Assembly (NCBI GenBank): GCA_023023105.1
Contig: CP083824.1
Location: 3,782,001-3,846,000, forward strand
Direction of reading: 5' to 3'
DNA from: Enterobacter ludwigii
Lineage (GTDB): Bacteria > Pseudomonadota > Gammaproteobacteria > Enterobacterales > Enterobacteriaceae
Length of the DNA stretch: 64,000 nucleotides
Of this stretch, positions 47,563-58,164 are shown piece after piece. The position numbers were made by a program, and so were the translations under genes. The notes under the pieces were generated by a model. That model did not search any database and had not been told where the DNA came from. It saw only the letters and a list, made by a program, of their open reading frames with translations. Positions within the stretch are counted from its first letter, which is position 1, and the number at the start of each line of letters is the position of its first letter.

Positions 47563-50436
47563 TTACTGGTATTCGCTCATCGGCACGCAGGAGCAGAACA
47601 GGTTGCGGTCGCCGTACACGTCATCAAGACGCTTCACGGTCGGCCAGTATTTGTTTGCCACACCTGCCGGGAAGACCGCCAGTTCGCGGGAATAACCGTG
47701 GTTCCACTCTGCCACCATCTCATGCTGGGTGTGCGGTGCGTTAACCAGCGGGTTATCTTCCAGCGTCCACTCGCCGTCCAGCACGCGATCGATCTCCATG
47801 CGGATCGCCAGCATCGCATCAATAAAGCGGTCCAGCTCGGCTTTGCTTTCGGACTCCGTTGGCTCCACCATCAGCGTACCCGCTACCGGGAACGACATAG
47901 TCGGGGCGTGGAATCCGTAGTCGATCAGACGCTTGGCGATATCCAGTTCGCTGATGCCGCTCTGCTCTTTCAGTGGACGAATATCCAGAATGCACTCGTG
48001 CGCCACGCGACCATCACGGCCGGTATAGAGCACCGGGAAAGCAGACTTCAGACGAGTCGCAATATAGTTGGCGTTCAGGATCGCCACCTGGCTTGCCTGC
48101 TTCAGCCCTTCTGCACCCATCATGCGGATGTACATCCAGCTGATTGGCAGAATAGAGGCACTACCAAACGGTGCCGCAGAGACCGCGCCCTGACGGGTGA
48201 GCATCCCCTCGATTTGCACGACGCTGTGACCCGGAACAAACGGTGCCAGGTGCGCTTTTACGCCAATTGGCCCCATACCCGGGCCGCCACCGCCGTGCGG
48301 AATGCAGAAAGTTTTATGCAGGTTCAGGTGCGACACATCCGCGCCGATAAAGCCCGGAGAGGTAATGCCAACCTGGGCGTTCATGTTCGCGCCGTCGAGG
48401 TAAACCTGGCCGCCAAACTGATGCACTACTTCGCACACTTCACGGATTGTCTCTTCATACACACCGTGAGTAGACGGGTAGGTCACCATGATGCAGGAGA
48501 GCTTGTCGCCAGCCTGTTCGGCTTTTGCACGCAGGTCGGCGAGGTCAATGTTACCGTTCTTATCGCAAGCCACCACCACCACTTCCATCCCCGCCATCTG
48601 GGCAGAGGCCGGGTTGGTACCGTGTGCGGAGCTTGGGATCAGGCAGATATCACGATGCCCTTCGTTACGGCTTTCGTGATAATGACGAATCGCCAGCAGA
48701 CCGGCATATTCACCCTGTGCACCGGAGTTTGGCTGCATGCAGAGCGCGTCATACCCCGTCAACTTCACCAGCCAGTCGGAAAGCTGATTGATCATCAGGT
48801 GATAACCTTCCGCCTGCTCAGGTGGGCAGAACGGGTGCAGTTCAGAGAACTCAGGCCAGGTGATAGGGATCATCTCAGCAGCGGCGTTCAACTTCATGGT
48901 GCAAGAGCCCAGAGGGATCATCGCCTGATTCAGCGCCAGATCTTTACGCTCCAGAGAGTGCATATAGCGCATCATCTCGGTTTCGCTGTGATAGCGATTG
49001 AAGACCGGATGCGTCAGGATCGCATCATCACGCAGCATGCTTTGCTGGATAGAACGGCTGTCGAGGGCAACCTCTTTATCGAGCGTATCAATGTCCAGGC
49101 CGTGTGCATCACCCAGCAACACGTTAAACAGGTTCAGGATATCGTCGCGGGTGGTGCTTTCATCCAGCGTAATACCGACCGCATTGTGAATATCGCTGCG
49201 CAGGTTGATCTCCGCGGCATCCGCACGCGCCAGTACTGCTGCTTTGTCTGCCACTTCAACACACAGCGTGTCAAAGTAATGGGCATGACGCAGCTTGAGG
49301 CCTTTCTGTTGCAGGCCGCAGGCCAGAATATCCGCCAGGCGGTGAATACGGCTGGCAATACGTTTTAGGCCAACCGGACCGTGGAAGACCGCGTACAGGC
49401 TGGCGATGTTGGCCAGCAGAACCTGCGAGGTACAAATGTTGGAGTTCGCTTTCTCGCGGCGGATATGCTGCTCACGAGTCTGCATCGCCATGCGCAGCGC
49501 AGTGTTACCGGCAGCGTCTTTTGAGACCCCGATAATACGGCCCGGCATGGAGCGTTTGAATTCATCTTTTGCAGCGAAGAACGCCGCGTGTGGGCCACCG
49601 TAGCCCATCGGCACACCGAAGCGCTGTGCAGAGCCGAAGACAATATCCGCGCCCTGTTTGCCCGGCGCAGTCAGCAATACCAGCGCCATAAAATCAGCGG
49701 CGACGCTGACCACTACCTTGCGGGATTTTAGCTCGGCAATCAGTGCGTTGTAGTCGTGAACTTCACCGGTGGTGCCTACCTGCTGCAGCAGCACGCCGAA
49801 GACGTCCTGATGATCCAGCACTTTGTCTGCATCGTCGACAATCACGTCAAAACCGAAGGTTTCCGCACGGGTGCGAACAACGTCCAGGGTTTGCGGATGA
49901 ACATCGGCGGCCACGAAGAAGCGGTTCGCATTTTTCAGCTTGCTTACGCGTTTGGCCATTGCCATGGCTTCTGCCGCGGCAGTCGCTTCATCCAGCAGAG
50001 ACGCGGAAGCGATATCCAGGCCAGTCAGATCCAGCGTTACCTGCTGGAAATTCAGCAGCGCTTCCAGACGACCCTGAGACACTTCTGGCTGATAAGGTGT
50101 ATAAGCGGTGTACCAGCCTGGATTTTCCAGCATATTGCGCAGGATAACCGGCGGTAACTGCACGTTGGTGTAGCCCATGCCAATGTAAGACTTGTAGCGC
50201 TTGTTCAGGCCGGCAATGGCCTTCAGCTCCGCCAGTGCGGCGAACTCCGTAGTGGCTTCCCCCACCTGAGGCGGCGTGGCAAGCTGGATATCTTTTGGCA
50301 CAATCTGGCCGATCAGTGCGTTTAATGAATCCGCGCCAACTGTCTTCAGCATCTCCTGCTGTTGCTGAGCATCCGGCCCAATGTGACGTTCAATGAAGGC
50401 GCCACGGTTTTCAAGCTGGCTTAAAGTCTGTGTCAT
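47563..50436 (-). CDS. gcvP: Glycine dehydrogenase (decarboxylating), P protein
   Basis: 957 aa, the E. coli length. PLP enzyme that decarboxylates glycine and passes aminomethyl to the lipoyl arm of GcvH. The PLP lysine lies in [21 protein letters not shown]- and C-terminal halves are homologous, as usual. Third gene of gcvT-gcvH-gcvP. Long open frames on the opposite strand are only shadows. Confidence 0.97.
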   Translation of the reverse strand: MTQTLSQLENRGAFIERHIGPDAQQQQEMLKTVGADSLNALIGQIVPKDIQLATPPQVGEATTEFAALAELKAIAGLNKRYKSYIGMGYTNVQLPPVILRNMLENPGWYTAYTPYQPEVSQGRLEALLNFQQVTLDLTGLDIASASLLDEATAAAEAMAMAKRVSKLKNANRFFVAADVHPQTLDVVRTRAETFGFDVIVDDADKVLDHQDVFGVLLQQVGTTGEVHDYNALIAELKSRKVVVSVAADFMALVLLTAPGKQGADIVFGSAQRFGVPMGYGGPHAAFFAAKDEFKRSMPGRIIGVSKDAAGNTALRMAMQTREQHIRREKANSNICTSQVLLANIASLYAVFHGPVGLKRIASRIHRLADILACGLQQKGLKLRHAHYFDTLCVEVADKAAVLARADAAEINLRSDIHNAVGITLDESTTRDDILNLFNVLLGDAHGLDIDTLDKEVALDSRSIQQSMLRDDAILTHPVFNRYHSETEMMRYMHSLERKDLALNQAMIPLGSCTMKLNAAAEMIPITWPEFSELHPFCPPEQAEGYHLMINQLSDWLVKLTGYDALCMQPNSGAQGEYAGLLAIRHYHESRNEGHRDICLIPSSAHGTNPASAQMAGMEVVVVACDKNGNIDLADLRAKAEQAGDKLSCIMVTYPSTHGVYEETIREVCEVVHQFGGQVYLDGANMNAQVGITSPGFIGADVSHLNLHKTFCIPHGGGGPGMGPIGVKAHLAPFVPGHSVVQIEGMLTRQGAVSAAPFGSASILPISWMYIRMMGAEGLKQASQVAILNANYIATRLKSAFPVLYTGRDGRVAHECILDIRPLKEQSGISELDIAKRLIDYGFHAPTMSFPVAGTLMVEPTESESKAELDRFIDAMLAIRMEIDRVLDGEWTLEDNPLVNAPHTQHEMVAEWNHGYSRELAVFPAGVANKYWPTVKRLDDVYGDRNLFCSCVPMSEYQ

Positions 50437-50473
50437 GAGCGATGGTTCCTGAAACGTGCAGTGAATTTAAGTT

Positions 50474-50551
50474 CCCTCTCCCATGGGGAGAGGGTTAGGG
50501 TGAGGGGAAGATGAGCACCCTCACCCCTGCCCTCTCCCTGTGGGAGAGGGG
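50474..50551. repeat. Long interrupted palindrome between gcvH and gcvP
   Basis: CCCTCTCCCATGGGGAGAGGG and CCCTCTCCCTGTGGGAGAGGG are two hairpins; the sequence between (AGGGTGAGGGG...CCCTCACCCCT) also pairs, so the whole 78 bp can fold on itself. It is a repeat common in enterobacterial intergenic DNA and here lies inside the gcv operon. Confidence 0.8.
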
Positions 50552-50560
50552 GATTAACAA

Positions 50561-50950
50561 TTACTCGTCTTCTAGCAGTGCTTCGTACGCGGTCGCATCC
50601 AGCAGTGCAGCAACTTCCGCTTCGTCGCTGGCTTTGATCTTAAAGATCCAGCCTTCGCCGTAAGGCTCGCTGTTGACCAACTCCGGGGAGTCGCTCAGCG
50701 CGTCGTTGACGGCAACGATTTCGCCGCTCACAGGGGCGTAGATGTCAGATGCCGCTTTTACGGACTCCGCCACAGCGCAGTCATCGCCTGCGCCTACGGT
50801 CGTGCCCACTTCTGGCAAATCAACAAACACCATGTCGCCCAGCAGCTCTTGTGCGTGCTCGGTGATCCCTACGGTGTAAGTGCCGTCCGCCTCTTTGCGC
50901 AGCCATTCGTGTTCTTTGCTGTATTTCAGTTCTGCTGGCACATTGCTCAT
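50561..50950 (-). CDS. gcvH: Glycine cleavage system H protein
   Basis: 129 aa lipoyl carrier. The lipoylated lysine is Lys65 in [16 protein letters not shown]. It shuttles the aminomethyl group between GcvP, GcvT and lipoamide dehydrogenase. Second gene of the operon. Confidence 0.97.
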   Translation of the reverse strand: MSNVPAELKYSKEHEWLRKEADGTYTVGITEHAQELLGDMVFVDLPEVGTTVGAGDDCAVAESVKAASDIYAPVSGEIVAVNDALSDSPELVNSEPYGEGWIFKIKASDEAEVAALLDATAYEALLEDE

Positions 50951-50973
50951 TGAATTTCTCCTGATAAAAATGA

Positions 50974-52068
50974 TTAGGCGACCGGCTTACCGGCGCGAAC
51001 AAAAATCGGTTTGGTCACGTTGACCGGCATTTCACGGTTGCGGATTTGCACCACCGCCGTTTCGCCAATGCCTGCCGGCACGCGTGCCAGTGCAATACTG
51101 TAGCCCAGCGTTGGGGAGAAGGTACCGCTGGTGATCACGCCTTCACGCGGATTGCCATCAGCATCGGTAAAACGCACCGGCAGTTCACCGCGCAGTACGC
51201 CTTTCTCGGTCATCACCAGACCCACCAGTTGTTCAGTACCCTTCTCACGCTGAATTTCCAGCGCTTCACGGCCAATAAATTCACGGTCAGCAGGTTCCCA
51301 TGCGATGGTCCAGCCCATATTGGCCGCCAGCGGAGAGACACCTTCATCCATCTCCTGACCGTAGAGGTTCATACCCGCTTCCAGACGCAACGTATCACGT
51401 GCGCCCAGACCCGCTGGCTTCACACCGGCTTCCACCAGCGCACGCCAGAAATCTGCGGCTTTCTCATTTGGCATCGCAATTTCGTAACCCGCTTCACCGG
51501 TATAGCCAGTGGTAGCGATAAACAAATCACCTGCCTGCACGCCAAAGAACGGCTTCATGCCTTCAGTCGCTTTACGCTGCTCGTCGCTGAACAGAGATGC
51601 GGCTTTCGCCTGGGCGTTTGGGCCCTGTACGGCAATCAACGACAGATCGTCACGAACGGTGATGTCGATGGCATAAGGTTCAGCGTGTTGGGTAATCCAG
51701 GAGAGGTCTTTTTCGCGGGTAGCGGAGTTAACAACGAGGCGGAAGAAATCTTCTGTGAAGTAATAGACGATGAGGTCGTCAATCACGCCGCCGGAGGCAT
51801 TTAGCATGCCGGTATAGAGCGCTTTACCCGGCGTCTTGAGTTTGGCGACGTCGTTTGCCAGCAGATAACGCAAAAACTCCCGGGTGCGGCTACCGCGCAG
51901 ATCGACAATCGTCATGTGGGACACGTCGAACATACCGGCATCGGTGCGCACCGCGTGGTGCTCATCAATCTGCGAGCCGTAGTGCAGCGGCATCATCCAG
52001 CCATGGAAGTCCACCATGCGGGCGCCGCATAACACGTGTTGTTCGTACAAAGGAGTCTGTTGAGCCAT
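50974..52068 (-). CDS. gcvT: Aminomethyltransferase (glycine cleavage T protein)
   Basis: 364 aa. It transfers the methylene group to tetrahydrofolate and releases ammonia. Folate-binding signatures are visible: [20 protein letters not shown] with the catalytic Asp, YTGEAGYEI and the [14 protein letters not shown] segment. First gene of gcvTHP; PurR and GcvA-type sites lie in the 397-bp region upstream. Confidence 0.97.
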   Translation of the reverse strand: MAQQTPLYEQHVLCGARMVDFHGWMMPLHYGSQIDEHHAVRTDAGMFDVSHMTIVDLRGSRTREFLRYLLANDVAKLKTPGKALYTGMLNASGGVIDDLIVYYFTEDFFRLVVNSATREKDLSWITQHAEPYAIDITVRDDLSLIAVQGPNAQAKAASLFSDEQRKATEGMKPFFGVQAGDLFIATTGYTGEAGYEIAMPNEKAADFWRALVEAGVKPAGLGARDTLRLEAGMNLYGQEMDEGVSPLAANMGWTIAWEPADREFIGREALEIQREKGTEQLVGLVMTEKGVLRGELPVRFTDADGNPREGVITSGTFSPTLGYSIALARVPAGIGETAVVQIRNREMPVNVTKPIFVRAGKPVA

Positions 52069-52127
52069 CTTGTCCTCGTTGAAAAATTCACCGTGAAACC
52101 CGGTATCAGCCTCGTTTTCAGGGGCCG

Positions 52128-52143
52128 ACGCAAACGTTCTCTT
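52128..52143. promoter_or_regulatory. PurR operator at the gcvT promoter
   Basis: ACGCAAACGTTCTCTT closely fits the PurR box (ACGCAAACGTTTNCNT), 60 bp before gcvT. PurR control of gcvTHP is known in E. coli. Confidence 0.8.
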
Positions 52144-52361
52144 TTACCTGAACTTACCACCGAAACCGGCGATTAACCATAAGGTAAAATGGGTCATCAC
52201 ATTAGCTTATGACCAAAAAACGCTGAAAAGCCTACAGAGTTATTCACTGGAAAAATGCGATTAACCCCGCACAAAATTAACAATGATCTAACAGGATTTA
52301 GCACATGGCGATATTTCCTGCGGAAATATGGGCCAAATTTCCGTAACATAAAATCAGCAAG

Positions 52362-52376
52362 ATTAGATTATCTAAT
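52362..52376. promoter_or_regulatory. GcvA-type palindrome ATTAGATTATCTAAT
   Basis: A perfect palindrome containing CTAAT, the GcvA recognition core, in both directions. It lies about 220 bp upstream of the PurR site, where distal GcvA sites are known in E. coli. The rest of 52144-52361 is AT-rich and would suit Lrp binding. Confidence 0.6.
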
Positions 52377-52465
52377 GCGAAAAATGAGGTGAAATTAGAA
52401 TATTTCAAACGAGGGAATTTCCCCGGCACAGAGGCCGGGAAAATAAAATGTGACGGGGTTCTAAA

Positions 52466-53668
52466 TTAGCGCAGCCAGTCCGGTAGGTCGTTAAGACCCA
52501 TCGCCTGACGAAGAAGCTGAGGTTTAACGCCGGGAAGCGTATCAGCGAGCTTGAGGCCGATGTCGCGTAGCAGTTTTTTCGCCGGATTGGCACCGGCAAA
52601 CAACTCACGGAAACCCTGCATGCCCGCCAGCATCATTGCCGCGCTGTGCTTGCGGCTACGCTCATAGCGACGCAGATACAGATGCTGACCAATGTCTTTC
52701 CCTTCACGATGCAGACGACGCAGTTCTTCAACCAGCTCTGCCGCATCCATAAAGCCAAGGTTAACGCCCTGCCCGGCCAGCGGATGAATTGTGTGTGCCG
52801 CATCCCCCACCAGCGCCAGACGGTGAGCCGCAAACTGACGCGCGTAGCGTCCGGTTAACGGAAACACCAGACGCTCGCTCTCAAGCGTGCATAACCCAAG
52901 ACGGTTATCAAACGCCATACGCAGTGCCTGGTTGAACGCATCTGGCGTGGCCTCCTGCATCAGCTGCGCTTTTTCTGGCACCAGGGACCAGACAATCGAG
53001 CACAGATGCGGATCGCTTAACGGCAGGAAGGCCAGAATGCCGTCATTGTGGAAGATCTGACGCGCGACACCGCCGTGCGGCTCTTCAGTGCGGATTGTCG
53101 CCACCAGAGCATGATGACGATAATCCCAGAACGTCAGCGGAATATCGGCTTTATTACGCAGCCAGGAGTTCGCACCATCAGCGCCAACGACCAGACGTGC
53201 AGTCAACATGTCGCCGCTTTGCAGGGTAATAAACGCCTCGTTTTCACCCCACGCGACCTGCTGGATTTGTGCAGGTGCCATAAGGGTAACATCGTTACAT
53301 GACTGCGCTTTTTGCCACAGCGCATGATGGATAACGGCATTCTCGATGATGTGACCGAGATGGCTATAGCCCATACTTTCGTCATCAAAAGCGATATGAC
53401 CAAAGCTGTCTTTATCCCATACTTCCATGCCGTGATAGCAACTGACACGCTGCGCCACGATATCTGACCAGACACCAAGGCGCGTCAGCAGCTTTTCGCT
53501 GGCCGCATTAATTGCCGAGACGCGGAGTTCCGGCGGCGCATCCTGTGCGACACGCTGGGGCTGCTTTTGCTCCAGCACGGCCACGCGCAGGCCGCTGCCC
53601 TGTAAACCACAGGCCAGCGCCAGTCCAACCATTCCGCCGCCAACGATGGCGACATCAACATTTTGCAC
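52466..53668 (-). CDS. ubiI: Ubiquinone C5-hydroxylase UbiI (VisC)
   Basis: 400 aa FAD monooxygenase of aerobic ubiquinone synthesis. Dinucleotide motif VAIVGGGMVGLALACG, the DG motif (VGADGANSWLR) and the GD motif (LVGDAAHTIHPLAGQGVNLGF). It lies 12 bp after ubiH in the pepP-ubiH-ubiI operon. Confidence 0.96.
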   Translation of the reverse strand: MQNVDVAIVGGGMVGLALACGLQGSGLRVAVLEQKQPQRVAQDAPPELRVSAINAASEKLLTRLGVWSDIVAQRVSCYHGMEVWDKDSFGHIAFDDESMGYSHLGHIIENAVIHHALWQKAQSCNDVTLMAPAQIQQVAWGENEAFITLQSGDMLTARLVVGADGANSWLRNKADIPLTFWDYRHHALVATIRTEEPHGGVARQIFHNDGILAFLPLSDPHLCSIVWSLVPEKAQLMQEATPDAFNQALRMAFDNRLGLCTLESERLVFPLTGRYARQFAAHRLALVGDAAHTIHPLAGQGVNLGFMDAAELVEELRRLHREGKDIGQHLYLRRYERSRKHSAAMMLAGMQGFRELFAGANPAKKLLRDIGLKLADTLPGVKPQLLRQAMGLNDLPDWLR

Positions 53669-53680
53669 GGTGATAACTCC

Positions 53681-54859
53681 TTAACGCGCGACCCAACCAA
53701 GGGTCCGCTGCGCCAGCACGTCACGTGCCGGAATGAATAATTCCATCGCCATCAGCCCGAGGTTACGGCCCGCAACCAGCGGCGCCCAGTGATTGGCAAA
53801 AAGATGAACCAGACCATCAGTGACACCAATCGTCGCCTCTTTATCCGCCTGACGTCGCTTCTGGTAATGGCTTAGCACTGAGTACGCACCGCAATCTTTT
53901 TGCTCACCCCACGCTTGCGAAAGGGTTTCTGCAAGGCTCATGACATCACGTAACCCGAGGTTAAAGCCCTGACCCGCAATCGGATGCAGCGTCTGCGCGG
54001 CATTGCCCACTAGCACGACACGATGCGAGATGGATTGAGACGCTGTCGTCAGCGACAACGGATATACCGTCCGCTTGCCTGCATGAGCGATCTGTCCCAA
54101 CCGCCAGCCAAAGGCTTTTTGCAACTCAGTGCAAAAACGTTCGTCGGACCAGGACTGAATCTCTTCAGACTTACTCTGGGGATGGCACCACACCAGCGAG
54201 CAGCGTCCGTTCGACATCGGCAGCATCGCCAGCGGACCATGCTGTGTAAAACGTTCAAACGCCCTGCCGCTGTGCGCTCCGGCCGTGGAGACATTCGCGA
54301 TGACCGCCACCTGCCCATAAGCCTGCTGACGCCACTCGATACCACACTGGGTGCCGAGCGCAGATCGAGAACCATCTGCGGCAACCAAAAGCTGGCCTTC
54401 AAGAACAGTGCCATTTTCCAGCGTCACGCTGACCGCTCCTTCAGTGCGACTAAAACTGGCCAAACGCGCCGGACAATGCAGCGTGACGCCTGGTGCATCC
54501 TGGAGCTGACGGAACAGACGTAATCCGACGTCGTGCAGCTCAACGACCTGCCCCAGGGCATCAATACGATAATCCTGCGCATCCAGCGTGACAAAACCCG
54601 CATGACCGCGATCGCTAACATGAACGGTGTTGATCGCCGTCGCACAGTCGGCAATTGCCTGCCAGATACCAATTCGTGACAGTTGCTGACATGTCCCCTG
54701 CGCCAGCGCAATGGCGCGGGCATCAAAACCGGGGTGGTCGGAAGCCTCTGGAGCAACGGCTTCCACCAGATGCACCGGGAGTTTCCCCTGTGTCATGTGC
54801 GAAATAGCGAGTGCCAGCGTGGCCCCCGTCATTCCGCCGCCAACAATAATCACGCTCAT
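53681..54859 (-). CDS. ubiH: 2-octaprenyl-6-methoxyphenol (C6) hydroxylase UbiH
   Basis: 392 aa FAD monooxygenase. VIIVGGGMTGATLALA, VAADGSRSALG and LVGNAAQTLHPIAGQGFNLGL match the UbiH/COQ6 family; the GN variant in place of GD in the last motif is the usual E. coli form. The start overlaps the pepP stop by ATGA. Confidence 0.96.
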   Translation of the reverse strand: MSVIIVGGGMTGATLALAISHMTQGKLPVHLVEAVAPEASDHPGFDARAIALAQGTCQQLSRIGIWQAIADCATAINTVHVSDRGHAGFVTLDAQDYRIDALGQVVELHDVGLRLFRQLQDAPGVTLHCPARLASFSRTEGAVSVTLENGTVLEGQLLVAADGSRSALGTQCGIEWRQQAYGQVAVIANVSTAGAHSGRAFERFTQHGPLAMLPMSNGRCSLVWCHPQSKSEEIQSWSDERFCTELQKAFGWRLGQIAHAGKRTVYPLSLTTASQSISHRVVLVGNAAQTLHPIAGQGFNLGLRDVMSLAETLSQAWGEQKDCGAYSVLSHYQKRRQADKEATIGVTDGLVHLFANHWAPLVAGRNLGLMAMELFIPARDVLAQRTLGWVAR

Positions 54860-56175
54860 TTGTGTGCCGCTGCCATCAGCGCCTCGATATCGTCAGCATT
54901 TTTGACCACGCTGGCCGTCAGGTTCTCGTTGCCGCTTTCGGTAATGACGATATCGTCTTCAATGCGGATGCCAATCCCGCGGTACTCTTCAGGCACGTCG
55001 GCATCAGGTGCGATATACAGCCCAGGCTCTACGGTTAATACCATGCCCGGCTCCAGCACGCGCGAACGCTCTGCGCCATACGCCCCCACATCATGCACAT
55101 CCAGCCCCAACCAGTGGCTCAGGCCGTGCATAAAATACGGTCGATGTGCATTTTCAGCAATCAGAGTGTCTACGTCCCCTTTCAGAATACCGAGCTTAAC
55201 CAGGCCGGTAATCATGATGCGCACAACTTCGCCGGTCACTTCCTGGATGGAGGTCCCGGGGCGATACAACCTGAGCGCCGTTTCAAGCGATTCCAGGACG
55301 ATGTCGTAAATCGCGCGCTGCGCCGGTGAGAATTTACCGTTCACCGGGAAGGTACGGGTGATGTCCCCCGCGTAGCCCTGATATTCGCAACCGGCGTCAA
55401 TCAGCACCAGATCGCCGTCGCGCAGCGCACTTTCGTTTTCGGTGTAATGCAGAATGCAGCCGTTTTCTCCGCCGCCAACGATGGTGTTGTAAGAGGGATA
55501 ACGCGCGCCGTGGCGGTTAAATTCGTGGTGAATTTCGCCTTCCAGCTGGTATTCGAACATTCCGGGACGGCATTTCTCCATCGCTCGGGTGTGCGCCAGC
55601 GCGCTGATTTCACCTGCCCGACGCATCAAATTCAGTTCTTCTTCGGACTTGAACAGGCGCATCTCATGCACGACCGGACGCCAGTCTGTGAGCGTGGCGG
55701 GGGCGGACAGGTTCTGCCGCGAGCCTTTGCGCAGCTTATCCAGGGCAGTAAAGACTATTTCATCGGCATACGCGTATTCGCCCTGGGCGTGGTAAAGCAC
55801 ATCCAGACCATTCAACAACTGATAGAGCTGCTGATTGATTTCGCTAAACGCCAGCGCACGGTCAACGCCCAGCTTCGCCGGCGCGGCCTCCTGGCCTAAG
55901 CGGCGGCCAAACCAGATTTCGGCCGTCAGATCGCGTACGCGGTTGAAAATCACGCTGTGGTTGTGGGTGTCATTGCTTTTAATCAGCACCAGTACCGCTT
56001 CCGGCTCGTTAAAGCCGGTGAAGTACCAGAAATCGCTGCTCTGGCGATAGGGATATTCGCTGTCGGCACTGCGCGTTACTTCGGGCGCGGCAAAAATCAG
56101 CGCAGCGCTTCCCGGCTGCATTTTGGCGAGCAGCGCCTGGCGGCGGCGCGAATACTCTTGATTCGAGATAACCAT
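54856..56175 (-). CDS. pepP: Xaa-Pro aminopeptidase II
   Basis: 439 aa from the ATG at 56175, with AGGAGGG upstream; the longer frame reaches back into ygfB. It removes N-terminal residues before proline. The dinuclear Mn site is complete: Asp in DAGCEYQGYAGDITR (two), His in MHGLSHWLGLDVHD, Glu in VEPGLYI and Glu in GIRIEDDIVIT. First gene before ubiH. Confidence 0.96.
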   Translation of the reverse strand: MVISNQEYSRRRQALLAKMQPGSAALIFAAPEVTRSADSEYPYRQSSDFWYFTGFNEPEAVLVLIKSNDTHNHSVIFNRVRDLTAEIWFGRRLGQEAAPAKLGVDRALAFSEINQQLYQLLNGLDVLYHAQGEYAYADEIVFTALDKLRKGSRQNLSAPATLTDWRPVVHEMRLFKSEEELNLMRRAGEISALAHTRAMEKCRPGMFEYQLEGEIHHEFNRHGARYPSYNTIVGGGENGCILHYTENESALRDGDLVLIDAGCEYQGYAGDITRTFPVNGKFSPAQRAIYDIVLESLETALRLYRPGTSIQEVTGEVVRIMITGLVKLGILKGDVDTLIAENAHRPYFMHGLSHWLGLDVHDVGAYGAERSRVLEPGMVLTVEPGLYIAPDADVPEEYRGIGIRIEDDIVITESGNENLTASVVKNADDIEALMAAAHK

Positions 56176-56200
56176 GACACCCTCCTGTGCGTTATTTTTC

Positions 56201-56779
56201 TTAATGTAAGGTTGGTTTGCGGACTTCCGGCGCGGTCGGCTGTGAGCGCGTAAAGTTGTCGTGGCACAGCAACGCCGCCACGCGCACATACTCGATGATC
56301 TCTTCGAGAGACATTTCCAGCTCTTCCTGGTCTTCGTCTTCATCGTAACCAAGCTGTGCAATGTTACGCAGGTCGTCGATCGCTTCACCGGCTTCGCCGG
56401 TCACTTTATCGAGTTTAGGCTGTGTCACACCCAGCCCCAGCAGATAGTGGTTTACCCACCCTGCCAGCGCATCAGCGCGATCAAACACGCTTACGTCATC
56501 GCCCTCAGGCAGATAAAGCTGAAAAAGGAAGCCATCATCTTCCAGTGAATCACTGATGGCGGCGTGCATTTTACGCAGCGCTTCCGCCAGCTCGTGACCA
56601 AACGCCAGCCCTTCGTTCGTGAGGTCGTGGATCAGCGGCTGCCATGAGCTGTCGCTGTTTCCGCCGCACAGCATGCCACTGATCAAACCGTGCATTTCGG
56701 CAGGGGTTAAACCCACTCCCTGCTGGTTCAGTAACTGGTTTAAATCGTTGTAACCAGGCATTTCGTTCTGTATAGACAT
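56201..56779 (-). CDS. ygfB: UPF0149 protein YgfB
   Basis: 192 aa from the ATG at 56779 ([15 protein letters not shown]), the E. coli start. The acidic [26 protein letters not shown] helix is the family hallmark. The molecular function in enterics is unclear. Heads the ygfB-pepP-ubiH-ubiI operon, divergent from zapA. Confidence 0.93.
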   Translation of the reverse strand: MSIQNEMPGYNDLNQLLNQQGVGLTPAEMHGLISGMLCGGNSDSSWQPLIHDLTNEGLAFGHELAEALRKMHAAISDSLEDDGFLFQLYLPEGDDVSVFDRADALAGWVNHYLLGLGVTQPKLDKVTGEAGEAIDDLRNIAQLGYDEDEDQEELEMSLEEIIEYVRVAALLCHDNFTRSQPTAPEVRKPTLH

Positions 56780-56881
56780 GAGCATTCGTCGTCAAAGGGG
56801 GGAAGTTTCATGATATGCTACCACTTTGGACCCTGGTGATACCAGAAAAGGGCTTGTATCTTCACATCAGGGTAGCTATAG

Positions 56882-57277
<396 letters not shown>

Positions 57278-57318
57278 CACTTCTCAGTTGACTATGGTAG
57301 AGTAACTGTGAAGACAAA

Positions 57319-57502
57319 ATTTCTCTGAGATGTTCGCAAGCGGGCCAGTCCCCTGAGCCGATATTTCATACCACAAGAATGTGGCGCTCCATGGTTGGTG
57401 AGCATGCTCGGTCCGTCCGAGAAGCCTTAAAACTATGACGACACATTCACCTTGAACCAAGGGTTCAAGGGTTACAGCCTGCGGCGGCATCTCGGAGATT
57501 CC
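57319..57502 (+). ncRNA. ssrS: 6S RNA
   Basis: 184 nt, the E. coli length. The 5' strand starts ATTTCTCTGAGATGTTCGCA and the 3' strand ends CATCTCGGAGATTCC, closing the long stem; the central bubble that mimics an open promoter for sigma-70 polymerase is conserved. It is processed from a transcript that continues into fau. Confidence 0.97.
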
Positions 57503-57526
57503 CTCTCTTTTCTTCTACCGACTACC

Positions 57527-58123
57527 ATGACTCAATTCCCTGAAGTTTCTGCTTCACGCCAGGACATTCGTCAGTTAATTCGTCAACGCCGTCGTGCGTT
57601 AACCTCCGATCAGCAAGCGCATTTTGCCCAGCAGGCTGCCGCGCGCATGATGGCGTATCCGCCTGTTGTGATGGCGCATACCGTCGCCTTGTTTCTCTCA
57701 TTTGATGGCGAGCTGGATACCCAACCTCTCATCGAGCAACTCTGGCGAGCCGGGAAGAAAGTTTACCTGCCAGTGCTGCATCCGTTTAGCGAAGGTAATC
57801 TACTGTTTCTTCACTACCACCCGCACAGCGATCTGGTCGTGAATCGTCTGAAAATCACTGAGCCAAAACTGGATGTTCGTGACGTGCTGCCGCTGTCACA
57901 GCTGGATGTGCTGATTACGCCTCTGGTGGCGTTTGATGAACAGGGCCAGCGTTTAGGGATGGGCGGCGGCTTTTACGACCGGACGCTGCAAAACTGGCAA
58001 CAGTATGGGCTACAGCCGGTGGGTTACGCGCATGATTGTCAGGGCGTGGAGGCATTGCCGGTGGAAAAATGGGATGTGCCGCTGCCGGCGGTGGTGACGC
58101 CCAGTAAAACCTGGACCTGGTAG
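57527..58123 (+). CDS. fau: 5-formyltetrahydrofolate cyclo-ligase
   Basis: 198 aa from the ATG at 57527. It converts 5-formyl-THF to 5,10-methenyl-THF with ATP. Family motifs LFLSFDGELDTQPLI and GQRLGMGGGFYDRTL are present. It is co-transcribed with ssrS (25 bp downstream), the standard 6S RNA arrangement (E. coli ygfA). Confidence 0.95.
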   Translation: MTQFPEVSASRQDIRQLIRQRRRALTSDQQAHFAQQAAARMMAYPPVVMAHTVALFLSFDGELDTQPLIEQLWRAGKKVYLPVLHPFSEGNLLFLHYHPHSDLVVNRLKITEPKLDVRDVLPLSQLDVLITPLVAFDEQGQRLGMGGGFYDRTLQNWQQYGLQPVGYAHDCQGVEALPVEKWDVPLPAVVTPSKTWTW

Positions 58124-58129
58124 AATAAA

Positions 58130-58154
58130 GCCGGGTGGCGCAGCCACCACCCGA
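58130..58154. repeat. REP palindrome between fau and serA
   Basis: GCCGGGTGGCGCAGCCACCACCCGAC-like stem between convergent genes. No sibC/ibsC toxin locus, which K-12 has here, is present in the 40-bp gap. Confidence 0.85.
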
Positions 58155-58164
58155 CACAACACAA

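Noticed and set aside
47518..49368. 616-codon open frame on the plus strand, antisense to gcvP
   Set aside because: It lies wholly within gcvP in a shadow frame, has His/Arg-rich composition without domain features, and no ribosome site.
52069..52465. Possible glycine riboswitch upstream of gcvT
   Set aside because: No tandem aptamer structure is visible. In enterics gcvTHP is controlled by GcvA, Lrp and PurR, whose sites fit the region.
58124..58164. sibC/ibsC type I toxin locus expected from K-12 between fau and serA
   Set aside because: The gap is 40 bp and filled by a REP palindrome; the locus is absent.
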